A DNA stretch of 25,087 nt from NCBI GenBank assembly GCA_964447175.1, contig CAYURP010000040.1, positions 1 through 25,087 of the forward strand. Reading direction: 5' to 3'. The notes under the pieces were generated by a model. It was given only the letters and a program-made list of their open reading frames with translations. It made no database searches and had not been told where the DNA came from. Made by a program: the position numbers and the translations under genes. Origin of the DNA: CAYURP01 sp964447175. Lineage in GTDB: Bacteria; Zixibacteria; MSB-5A5; SM23-73-2. Shown here in pieces: positions 1-7,184 of the stretch (position 1 is its first letter; each line of letters begins with the position of its first letter).

Positions 1-203
1 ATTGGCTTGCCCATCTCTGTAGCTCGCCCCACTGCCTCCTCGATGGCATCTAAACCTGCAATCCTGCGAACGAAAAGCGATTTACCGGCTTTAGCCTGCC
101 AGATAAAATAGATGACGAAGATAAAGAAAGCCCCCAGAATAATAAAAACGTTAATTCGATTGAAATCAAACCAGGAGGACGAATAAAGAAGAAAAGAGGG
201 CAT
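1..203 (-). CDS. Third copy of module protein A, short form (partial, cut by window edge)
   Basis: Only the first ~67 residues are inside the window. The ATG at 203 is the only start in an open frame that is closed upstream by a TAG at 219-221. The protein begins with a short polar stretch and a membrane segment (about residues 18-36), then 'KAGKSLFVRRIAGLDAIEEA' and 'GRATEMGK'. These match the cytoplasmic domain start of the two complete A proteins at 5804-7009 and 2394-3596. Unlike those, it has no signal peptide and no fibronectin III domain. The 48-nt gap from the D2 gene is longer than the other gaps in the module, and no good Shine-Dalgarno is visible. Function unknown; family membership by direct comparison is secure. 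Confidence 0.85.
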   Translation of the reverse strand, partial: MPSFLLYSSSWFDFNRINVFIILGAFFIFVIYFIWQAKAGKSLFVRRIAGLDAIEEAVGRATEMGKP

Positions 204-251
204 GAATTTGATAAAAACCTAATCCATTTCGGATGTTTTAAAGTACTAATG

Positions 252-881
252 TTAAAACAAAAATTTAAACAGATCGCTAAAGTAATCCCTTAAGAACACC
301 ACCCTTTCAGCCAGAAGCGAGACTCGGCCCATAACTGTAAGGCCAAATCCCGCACCGAAACCGACCATCAGAGTCCAGATCCCGATTTTGGCACTTGCTC
401 CGAAAGCTCCTTTGTGCTCATGGGAAAAGTAAAAGTAAGTTAGACCACAGAACACACCGATTATGATCAGGATATTGGTAATTAGAGGCCAGCTGGAAAA
501 TCCGACCGGAAGCATGGTGGCGCTTAATTGTCTTATAACAAAATTTTGCAGATATAGGGGAATTGCAATCCCGGATCCACTGCCAATATAAAAGGCAAGG
601 GAAAAACGGGAGATCCAGGACCACTTTCTGGAGAATCGGGTCCAGATCATAATTCCCAAAATTCCAGGGAATATATACCAGTATTGACCCTGTTTTAAGG
701 GTTCGATCAGCTTAGGTACGAATCCGTTGAAATATAAAATCACCGCAAAGTATCCGGCTGAAACCCCTACCACCAGGTGCTCGGCAAATTTATAGAAAGG
801 ATTATCCTTATAAAGAAAGGTGTAAATGCATATTGTCAAAAAAGCTGCAATGCCATTGAATACTATATCATGCGTTCCCAT
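252..881 (-). CDS. Module protein D2: multi-pass membrane protein of unknown function
   Basis: This 209-aa protein is mostly hydrophobic, with about six membrane segments. It is the paralogue of the gene at 3609-4265. Shared blocks are 'FLY.DNP.YKF' and 'VGVSAG' near the N-terminus and 'CGL.YF.FS.EHKGAFG', 'IGIW.LM..FGA.FG' and 'TVM.R.SLL' towards the C-terminus. The conserved charged 'EHKGAFG' loop sits between late membrane segments and is a candidate functional site (inference). ATG start at 881 with an AGGA Shine-Dalgarno, 9 nt after the C2 stop, so it is co-transcribed. I do not recognise a named family. Confidence 0.88.
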   Translation of the reverse strand: MGTHDIVFNGIAAFLTICIYTFLYKDNPFYKFAEHLVVGVSAGYFAVILYFNGFVPKLIEPLKQGQYWYIFPGILGIMIWTRFSRKWSWISRFSLAFYIGSGSGIAIPLYLQNFVIRQLSATMLPVGFSSWPLITNILIIIGVFCGLTYFYFSHEHKGAFGASAKIGIWTLMVGFGAGFGLTVMGRVSLLAERVVFLRDYFSDLFKFLF

Positions 882-890
882 GCTTTTTTC

Positions 891-1751
891 CTATCTTCTC
901 TTTTTGGACATAAAATATCCTACATTCCCCAATACGATGAAAAGTATTACCACAATGTGGGTCGTGGTCTGAATGGGCATGCTTTTGTAAGCCCAGAGTT
1001 GATCCTTCTCTTTGGAAATATATCCTGCCTTTTCAGCCAGGTACTCGTATTCGGCTGCACCTTTCATACCACCAATCAAGCCAAATATCTGGCCAGATTG
1101 AAGAAAAGGATAATAGTCTGAGGTCATAACTCCTGTAACTCCAATAGCCAGCTTAGCATTGTAGCGGCCATTAGCGTAGTTTATCCAGTATTCTGTCCCG
1201 CTCCCTCCGGAGATGTTGATTATGGCTTTCACATCGTCAAAATTGGTCATATTCCTCATCATGGGCATAGAATCCAGAGGTGTGCCATAGTAATCCGCAG
1301 GAAAGGGAATCCTGAAGTTCTGGCCCATAGCCAATATGGTAATCCCGGGATAGGGTTTGTATCCCAGATAAACATAGTCCACCCCGTTCACCTTGTTGAA
1401 CTCTTTGGATACCTGAGCTATCACCTGTTCCACCATACCCGGCCCGTTCTGATGCAGACAGCATAAAAGAAGCCTGATACCTTTTTTGAAACATTGCCTG
1501 GTTATGGCATAATTCATAGGGTGAAGCTCAGCCATAACCTCCGGAGCATAGTCCACTCCTATCATCAAGACATCCCCCGGTTCCAGACTCTCAATGTAAT
1601 CATAAACACTTCTCACCTCAGGAGTGATGTACATGGGCACCTTGAAAGGAACGATGGCGGTGACCACCACCACCACTCCGATCACCAGATAGACCCAACG
1701 CCTATCCAGGTTCATCATCCGGTCGTAAAGATTCTTTGTCTTATCTTCCAT
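891..1751 (-). CDS. Module protein C2: membrane-anchored alpha/beta domain protein
   Basis: About 286 aa. A basic N-terminus precedes a membrane segment (~residues 18-37), a soluble domain of ~210 residues, a second membrane segment and a basic tail ending 'SKKRR'. By the positive-inside rule the soluble domain should be extracytoplasmic. Strands and helices alternate ('GDVLMIGVDYAPEV', 'GIRLLLCCL', 'VDYVYLGYKP'), suggesting a Rossmann- or flavodoxin-like alpha/beta fold (inference). Blocks shared with the copy at 4276-5118 are 'DYYGT.LD..P.MR', 'NFD' and 'GGMKGAAEYE'. I chose ATG 1751 over TTG 1757 because GGGAAGGG (1759-1766) lies 7 nt from the ATG but is jammed against the TTG. Function unknown. 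Confidence 0.87.
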   Translation of the reverse strand: MEDKTKNLYDRMMNLDRRWVYLVIGVVVVVTAIVPFKVPMYITPEVRSVYDYIESLEPGDVLMIGVDYAPEVMAELHPMNYAITRQCFKKGIRLLLCCLHQNGPGMVEQVIAQVSKEFNKVNGVDYVYLGYKPYPGITILAMGQNFRIPFPADYYGTPLDSMPMMRNMTNFDDVKAIINISGGSGTEYWINYANGRYNAKLAIGVTGVMTSDYYPFLQSGQIFGLIGGMKGAAEYEYLAEKAGYISKEKDQLWAYKSMPIQTTTHIVVILFIVLGNVGYFMSKKRR

Positions 1752-1753
1752 TC

Positions 1754-2380
1754 TCAATCCCTTCCCATGTAAGTTCTCTCGATGCCTAACATAATCTTAA
1801 GCGCGGTAGCTGTGGCTCCCAACCCCACCCCTATCCAGAAAGCTCTTTTGGCTGCCATGTTCGGGACGGTGAGAATAAAATTCGCCAGCCATTGATTAAT
1901 ACCTGACAAAGGACCTAAGGGGACCAATCTCAGCATAATGACTATAGCAGATACCAAAAGGATGGTTGCCAGAATTGTTCGGGCTCTGAATGCCCGGTAG
2001 GCGGCAGATGCGATATAGAAGGCTAAAAGGGAGAACATGGAAGCCTGGACCGGAATATAAACATATTCAAAAAGGTGCATGAAAGTGCTTCCCCGTACCA
2101 AACTCTCCTGACCCGGAACAAAACCTACAATAAGCATGAAAAACAGCCCCCCCAACGCAATCAGATTATATCCCCAACCTGAGGTCCTCCTTCTGACCTT
2201 ATTCACACTGACATAGGTTAAGCTGTAAAGCCCCAGAAGCATGGCAAAACAGCCTATGACAATGATCCAATCTAAGGTCCATTCATAAATCCACTCAAAC
2301 TCCTCCTTGGGTATGAAATACTGAATCAGCATGAAAAATCCGATTACTGAAACAATGGTGAAGGGCAATACTCTGCGCAC
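1754..2380 (-). CDS. Module protein B2: multi-pass membrane protein of unknown function
   Basis: A 208-aa integral membrane protein with about six hydrophobic segments. It is the paralogue of 5135-5782. Conserved cytoplasmic-looking blocks are 'VNKVRRRTSGWG' between early segments, 'AAYRAFRAR' mid-protein and 'IMLGIERTYMG' at the C-terminus, equivalent to 'SASYRAFRAR' and 'IILGIERTFLG' in the other copy. The start is GTG at 2380 with AGGAG 8 nt upstream. It begins 13 nt after the A2 stop and ends 2 nt before the C2 ATG, so translation is probably coupled. I do not recognise a family; the conserved arginines may contact a cytoplasmic partner (inference). Confidence 0.88.
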   Translation of the reverse strand: MRRVLPFTIVSVIGFFMLIQYFIPKEEFEWIYEWTLDWIIVIGCFAMLLGLYSLTYVSVNKVRRRTSGWGYNLIALGGLFFMLIVGFVPGQESLVRGSTFMHLFEYVYIPVQASMFSLLAFYIASAAYRAFRARTILATILLVSAIVIMLRLVPLGPLSGINQWLANFILTVPNMAAKRAFWIGVGLGATATALKIMLGIERTYMGRD

Positions 2381-2393
2381 TTATTTTCTCCTA

Positions 2394-3596
2394 TTAAAGC
2401 TGGACACTGAAAAGGTTCAGGAAAAATTGAAAATGAAAGCTGGCAGCTAAAGCACCCAAAATTAACGATATTATTACCACTGCCTTGCCCCAGTCCTGAC
2501 CTTTGAGAGTTCCCAAAAGCACTGGTTCTTTACCCAGATAGGCGGAAGCAGCATAAAGCTCCTCACCGATCAGGGTGTAATCCGTAGCTGCCACAAAGAA
2601 GGGAATCTGAGCGATCTCATCTGTTCCTGAGATCTGGATGGACCCGGCCACTGAACCTGTCTCAGCCAGGATTAAAGATTCGGCGTAAAATTTTCCTAAA
2701 TAGAAATTGGTGGCAGGTCTTTCCCGGAGCATTATACCATTAACTCCAGCCACATAAGCGAACTGCATGGAGGTTAAAAAGAATATATTCTCCTCTTTGT
2801 ACATATCAGGTCTACCCGCTTCCAGATAAGCAGCTCTTACCGTTTCCTGTGCCACAGCCATAACCACCGAGTCGTAACACGGAATTAAAATCGGGGTTTG
2901 ATACTCAGCAGTTTTCTTGGCAACCCGGCTCAGTATAGTAAAGGAAGCTATGGTGGCTATCATATCTGCGCTGCCCAGACCTATTATGTAGAGGATGGGT
3001 CTGCCCATCTCCGTAGCTCTGCCAATAGCCTCATCCACAGCCTCGATTCCAGCCAGGGGTCGAATATATAGCTCTTTACCCTTTCTGGCTAAGTTTATGA
3101 AAGCAATGGCAAAAGCGGAGAAGATTATCACTGCCACGAAAACTGCAGATTTACCGGTATGAAACCATTGACCATATGCCTGAGTAGGAGGAGAAAGTTC
3201 TGAATCAGAATAGATACCATCACTTTTTGCTCTGACCTTATAGTAGAAATCCTTGTGGCTGGGCAGGTAGTTAGGGTTATTTTTATCTTTAGCCCCTTGA
3301 TCCTCATATATGCTTTCCCCGGCAGGGGCTATCCCCCTGATTTCAAACTCACCCTCCGGAGAATCCGACCTCAAGATCTCATAAGCCACCACATTGTTTT
3401 TGCCCGCTCCATCATAAGCTGAAAGCTTCCAGCTTATGGTTATGGAGTGACCGTTATCGTTGGGGGTATCAAATGCCTTCACCTGGGTTGGCGGAGCTGG
3501 AACATCACCTACTTCCTGAGCTGATATTCTATTGAAAGGGAGAAATATAATCGAAACTAAAGGCAGCAAGAAAACGAAGATTATGAATTTTCTCAT
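2394..3596 (-). CDS. Module protein A2: exported FN3 domain, membrane segment and conserved cytoplasmic domain
   Basis: 400 aa. A signal peptide at ~1-26 ends near 'RISAQ'. A fibronectin III-like domain follows at ~33-140 ('PTQVKAFDTP', 'ITISWKLS', 'YEILRSDSPEGEF', 'FYYKVRAKSDG'). A membrane segment lies at ~150-168, then a conserved domain of ~200 residues starting 'KELYIRPLAGIEAVDEA' and a final membrane segment. Positive charges after the first membrane segment place the conserved domain in the cytoplasm. Hallmarks shared with A1 and A3 include 'GRATEMGR'. With A1 it also shares 'FYAESLILAETG', 'TLIGEEL.AASAYL' and 'LLG.LKGQD'. The exported FN3 part is less conserved. It starts 12 nt after the D1 stop, opening the second module. 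Function unknown. Confidence 0.9.
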   Translation of the reverse strand: MRKFIIFVFLLPLVSIIFLPFNRISAQEVGDVPAPPTQVKAFDTPNDNGHSITISWKLSAYDGAGKNNVVAYEILRSDSPEGEFEIRGIAPAGESIYEDQGAKDKNNPNYLPSHKDFYYKVRAKSDGIYSDSELSPPTQAYGQWFHTGKSAVFVAVIIFSAFAIAFINLARKGKELYIRPLAGIEAVDEAIGRATEMGRPILYIIGLGSADMIATIASFTILSRVAKKTAEYQTPILIPCYDSVVMAVAQETVRAAYLEAGRPDMYKEENIFFLTSMQFAYVAGVNGIMLRERPATNFYLGKFYAESLILAETGSVAGSIQISGTDEIAQIPFFVAATDYTLIGEELYAASAYLGKEPVLLGTLKGQDWGKAVVIISLILGALAASFHFQFFLNLFSVQL

Positions 3597-3608
3597 ACCT
3601 AAAAATCT

Positions 3609-4265
3609 TTAGCCAATCAATCCCAGCCAGTTGCCCAGAAGGTAGTCCATTCTTCCAATTAACAATGACATTCGGGACATCACAGTGTACCCGAAAGAGG
3701 CACCGAAGGTTATCATCAGAAACCAGATTCCGATTCGAGCTAACCCCCCGAAAGCACCCTTGTGCTCCTTGGAGAAGAAAAAGTAGATCAATCCGCAGAA
3801 TGTCCCCACTACTAACACTATATTACCTATTGAAGTAAAGGGTAAGATGGTTTTTTGAATCTGCATCAATCCGTTGCTCACCAAATAGTTTATGAAGTAA
3901 TAACCTGCGGTTGTTCCCACCACAAAAGCTAAAGACCAGCGGGATATCCATCCAATCTTGGGGAAAAGCCTCAAAATCATCAAAAATCCCAGGATTCCTC
4001 CAAAAATATAGCTCCAGTGCATATAGTCGCTCATCCCAGCTGCAAATCCATCAGTCCTAAAAGTATGAATAGCGATTCCGATATTACCCAAAAGTTTAGG
4101 TATAAAGACGGTCCAGAATAAAGTGATAAACCAGTGACCAGCAGATACTCCCACAAAAAACGCCTCGCAGAATTTATAGTAAGGATTATCCCCGTAAAGA
4201 AAAGAGAAAATCCCAAGTGTCAAAAGTCCTCCGATCCAAATTCCTATATCCGGGCTGGGATGCAT
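3609..4265 (-). CDS. Module protein D1: multi-pass membrane protein of unknown function
   Basis: A 218-aa hydrophobic protein with about six membrane segments, paralogous to 252-881. The N-terminal 'FLYGDNPYYKF' and 'VGVSAGHW' and the later 'CGLIYFFFSKEHKGAFGG' match the other copy. The start is ATG 4265, with a near-perfect AGGAGGT that overlaps the C1 stop codon, so translational coupling to C1 is likely. It differs from D2 mainly in the loop around residues 60-85. No catalytic motif or transporter signature is recognisable. Confidence 0.9.
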   Translation of the reverse strand: MHPSPDIGIWIGGLLTLGIFSFLYGDNPYYKFCEAFFVGVSAGHWFITLFWTVFIPKLLGNIGIAIHTFRTDGFAAGMSDYMHWSYIFGGILGFLMILRLFPKIGWISRWSLAFVVGTTAGYYFINYLVSNGLMQIQKTILPFTSIGNIVLVVGTFCGLIYFFFSKEHKGAFGGLARIGIWFLMITFGASFGYTVMSRMSLLIGRMDYLLGNWLGLIG

Positions 4266-4275
4266 TTCTTACCTC

Positions 4276-5118
4276 CTAAGATTCTTTCTTCTTACGGGTG
4301 AAAAAATAAGCCAGGTTACCAATTATCACAAAAAATACCACCACCGCATGCGAGATACCTTGAGAAAACATATAACGAACAGCTCTGGCAGGCCTTTCTG
4401 CCAATACCTCATATTCAGCAGCTCCCTTCATCCCTCCCAGGATTCCGACCAATTGTTTTCTGCCCAGATAGGGATACATCAGTGGGGCTTGAACTGCAGT
4501 ATTTCCTGCACCCAGCACAGCGTGGAACCTGTCTGCTGCAAACTGAACCCATTCCATTGTTCCCGGATAACCCGCTGAAAGATTGTATACGAAATCAATG
4601 TTGTCGAAATTTCTCACTCCTCTCATTAGAGGTATTTCATCCAGTGATGTCCCGTAATAGTCAACGGGAAAAGCCGCATGTATATCTGACCCCATTCTCT
4701 GAATTACTACCTCATTTCCTGCAGTATAACCTAAGTTAACATAGTCCACCCCGTATTTCAAATTCATAGCCTTTATGTCCGGCTCATTCAAGATGATATC
4801 TAAAGCCCAATTAGCCTGAAGCGGACCCTGGGGCCATAAACCCATTAGTATGACTTTCAGTCCCCGTGAGAAACAATGTCTCAGGAATGATTCCGCCATA
4901 GGCTGAAGTTCTGGCATGGATCCGGGATCATAATCAAATGACATCAAAACTTTGGAGCCCGGAGATAAGCTGTCGACTGCATTGAAGATCCCCACAACCT
5001 CAGGCGTAGTTTCCACATACATACTCACGTTAAAAAACAAAGGCAGTGCGATAGCCACCGCGATGAAGGTAAAGATGATCCTGCGATCGATTTTTATCAA
5101 TCTTTCAAAAAATCCCAT
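4276..5118 (-). CDS. Module protein C1: membrane-anchored alpha/beta domain protein
   Basis: 280 aa with the same layout as C2: a basic N-terminus ('FERLIKIDRR'), a membrane segment at ~14-31, a soluble domain at ~35-250 probably outside the cytoplasm, a membrane segment at ~256-274 and a basic tail 'TRKKKES'. Conserved blocks include 'DYYGTSLDEIPLMRG', 'NFDNIDFVYNLSAG' and 'GILGGMKGAAEYEVLAE'. 'GSKVLMSFDYDPGSMPELQP' aligns with C2's 'GDVLMIGVDYAPEVMAELHP', and the shared D, E and P residues may form a site (inference). ATG 5118 has GGGAGG at good spacing. No named family recognised. Confidence 0.9.
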   Translation of the reverse strand: MGFFERLIKIDRRIIFTFIAVAIALPLFFNVSMYVETTPEVVGIFNAVDSLSPGSKVLMSFDYDPGSMPELQPMAESFLRHCFSRGLKVILMGLWPQGPLQANWALDIILNEPDIKAMNLKYGVDYVNLGYTAGNEVVIQRMGSDIHAAFPVDYYGTSLDEIPLMRGVRNFDNIDFVYNLSAGYPGTMEWVQFAADRFHAVLGAGNTAVQAPLMYPYLGRKQLVGILGGMKGAAEYEVLAERPARAVRYMFSQGISHAVVVFFVIIGNLAYFFTRKKKES

Positions 5119-5134
5119 ATCATAGCCTCCCAGG

Positions 5135-5782
5135 TTATTCTCCTCCCAGAAAAGTTCGCTCTATCCCTAATATGATCCTCAAGGAGGTAGATACGATCCC
5201 CAAAGCGATCCCGATCATAACCGCCCTCTGCCCAGCCATCTGGGGGTATGTCATGATGGCACTAGCCACATCACTCATCCTCCAACCTTCTGGCAGCCAG
5301 GAGGTAAGATAATAACCAATAGGGACCCTACCTAACATCACAAAGAAAGCAGCTAACAATAGTACAGTAGCCTCCACGTTTCTTGCCCGAAAAGCACGGT
5401 AGGAAGCAGAGCCGATGAAAAAGGCTAAGATGGCAAACATGGTTGCCATCAAAGGGAAATATATCCGGTCATAAAGCCAATAATATCTGGTTCCGATTTC
5501 GCCAAAATCGCTCCCCTCATAAAGACCAATAAAGACAAAAAGAACGAATCCGGCAATAGTCACGATGCTGAAACCCCAACCCGATCTTTTTCTGTAAACC
5601 TTATCTACGCTGTTTTTCAACAGATTTAAGATCCCTAAATATATAGCAAAAGCGGCAATCACACTGAACCAATCCGAGAAGAGATCTCTCATATCAGAAA
5701 AAGGAGGATGGGGGACAAAATAGACTATGATTAAAGTGAACCCCACTATTGCACAGATCATTAATGGAACTTCCCTACGCAT
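5135..5782 (-). CDS. Module protein B1: multi-pass membrane protein of unknown function
   Basis: 215 aa with about six membrane segments, paralogous to 1754-2380. Shared blocks are 'VDKVYRKRSGWGFS', 'GSASYRAFRARN', 'VMLGRVPIG' and 'IILGIERTFLGGE'. ATG 5782 has AAGGAG upstream and lies 21 nt after the A1 stop. Position between A and C is the same in both modules, so the four genes evolved as a unit. Function not recognised. Confidence 0.9.
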   Translation of the reverse strand: MRREVPLMICAIVGFTLIIVYFVPHPPFSDMRDLFSDWFSVIAAFAIYLGILNLLKNSVDKVYRKRSGWGFSIVTIAGFVLFVFIGLYEGSDFGEIGTRYYWLYDRIYFPLMATMFAILAFFIGSASYRAFRARNVEATVLLLAAFFVMLGRVPIGYYLTSWLPEGWRMSDVASAIMTYPQMAGQRAVMIGIALGIVSTSLRIILGIERTFLGGE

Positions 5783-5803
5783 CTTTTCTATCTCCTTAAA
5801 TTT

Positions 5804-7009
5804 TTAACCCACAGCGAACCAGGGACCTATATCCATCAAATTGAAGGTAAAAAGGATTACCCCTAAAATGATTGCTGCCAAGAATATGACCTTGCCCACA
5901 TCCTGTCCCTTCAAGCTTCCCAGAAGCTTGGGATCCTTTGAGAGATAAGCCGAAGCTGCAAAAAGCTCCTCTCCAATTAAGGTAAAATCACAGGCAGCAA
6001 TGAAAAAAGGTATCTGAGCTGGAGCTGCGGTTCCGGCTATCTGAATGGCTCCCACCGAGTTTCCGGTCTCGGCCAGGATCAAAGATTCCGCATAGAACTG
6101 ACCCATCAGGAATATGGCAGCCGGCTTCTCCCGCACGAAAAGGCCATCTACAGCTGCGGCGTAACCGAACTGGTCATCGGTAAGGTAATAGACTAAATCC
6201 TCATTAAAGGAATCTGGTCTTCCGGCATTGGAGTAAGCTTCCTTCATAACCTCTCTGGCACTAACCATGACCATGGATCGGGAAACCGGAACTTCCAGCC
6301 TGGCTTCATACTCTGCGGCAACTTTAGCCACTCGCCCTAAAATGGTCAGGCCCGCAATGGTCTGCATGTTGTCCATATCCGAGATCCCGGGAATGTAGAA
6401 TATCTTCCTCCCCATTTCGGTGGCTCGCCCTACCGCATCGTCAACTGCCTCTAAACCTGCGATCTTTCTGATGAAAAGTTCCTTTCCTGCTTTAGCCCGG
6501 TTGATATAGTAGAGTATGGCAAAGGTTAAAGCTACTACAAAAATGAAGATATTTGTCCTCCTGAGGTTAACCCATTGGGGCTTAGACATTGCAGCCAAGC
6601 TGGGAAGCGATACGGAAGTGTTTGTTCCATCCGTGCCCCTGATCTTATAAAAATAACTTACTTTATCTCTCACATCGTTATCTATGAAATACTGGGCGCC
6701 CGCAGTAGTATTGCCAATCAATTCATAATCTCCATCCACTTGGGTAGCCCTCATAATCTCATAGCCCTTAACATCATTGGCACCCCCTCCATCATCTGCG
6801 GATTTTACCCAGTTTATGGTAATGCTTCTGCCTCGATCATAGGGAGTATCTTTGGCTACCACATTACTGGGTGGTCCAGGTGGAATGGAGTCTGTAACTA
6901 TTGTGGTATCCTGACAAAAAGCCCGGGGATTAAATGAGAAGATGAAAAATAGAACCAACCCGAACAAAAATAACTTTAGCAAACTTCCTGACAAAGTCGT
7001 GAATTTCAT
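5804..7009 (-). CDS. Module protein A1: exported FN3 domain, membrane segment and conserved cytoplasmic domain
   Basis: 401 aa, first gene of the tandem module. The signal peptide is ~1-32, the fibronectin III domain ~44-145 ('ITINWVKSADDGG', 'GYEIMRATQVDGDYE', 'SYFYKIRGTDG'), membrane segment ~152-170, conserved cytoplasmic domain ~171-372 and C-terminal membrane segment ~373-391. Signature blocks are GRATEMGR (194-201), FYAESLILAETG (305-316), 'TLIGEELFAASAYL' and 'LLGSLKGQDVGK'. It resembles an uncharacterised-domain family; I cannot name a function. ATG 7009 has AAAGGAAAGG upstream. A promoter and leader hairpin precede it (7151-7177, 7030-7059), so expression may be set here for the whole nine-gene run. 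Confidence 0.92.
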   Translation of the reverse strand: MKFTTLSGSLLKLFLFGLVLFFIFSFNPRAFCQDTTIVTDSIPPGPPSNVVAKDTPYDRGRSITINWVKSADDGGGANDVKGYEIMRATQVDGDYELIGNTTAGAQYFIDNDVRDKVSYFYKIRGTDGTNTSVSLPSLAAMSKPQWVNLRRTNIFIFVVALTFAILYYINRAKAGKELFIRKIAGLEAVDDAVGRATEMGRKIFYIPGISDMDNMQTIAGLTILGRVAKVAAEYEARLEVPVSRSMVMVSAREVMKEAYSNAGRPDSFNEDLVYYLTDDQFGYAAAVDGLFVREKPAAIFLMGQFYAESLILAETGNSVGAIQIAGTAAPAQIPFFIAACDFTLIGEELFAASAYLSKDPKLLGSLKGQDVGKVIFLAAIILGVILFTFNLMDIGPWFAVG

Positions 7010-7029
7010 ATCCTTTCCTTTTACAAAAC

Positions 7030-7059
7030 AATAAGACCACTTAGAGAAGTGGTCTTATT
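7030..7059 (-). promoter_or_regulatory. Perfect leader hairpin upstream of A1 (possible attenuator or terminator)
   Basis: The arms AATAAGACCACTT (7030-7042) and AAGTGGTCTTATT (7047-7059) are perfectly complementary over 13 bp with a 4-nt loop. On the minus strand the stem is followed by TTGTTTTG and then the A1 ribosome site, ending ~20 nt before the A1 ATG. It could terminate read-through from the upstream gene, attenuate the module, or stabilise the mRNA 5' region. The T-run is interrupted, so efficient termination is uncertain. Confidence 0.7.
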
Positions 7060-7150
7060 CATACTTGAATCAAAACAAAATCTCGTCTTTATAAGCTTTG
7101 ACAAAATTCATTCGAAAATCCGATGGTCACTCTAAAAACATTTCAGAGAA

Positions 7151-7177
7151 TTTATAACATACGATTTCAGATGTCAA
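7151..7177 (-). promoter_or_regulatory. Probable promoter of the A-D module operon
   Basis: On the minus strand, TTGACA (7172-7177) and TATAAA (7151-7156) are separated by 15 nt, slightly short for a sigma-70-type site. It lies directly after the stop codon of the 375-aa gene (7185). Transcription would begin near 7144, leaving a ~135-nt leader that contains the 13-bp hairpin. Sequence match only. Confidence 0.5.
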
Positions 7178-7184
7178 GTAAAAT

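Noticed and set aside
777..1121. Plus-strand open frame over the C2/D2 genes
   Set aside because: It lies opposite two clear coding genes, has no ribosome site and its product resembles nothing; it is the shadow of conserved minus-strand genes.
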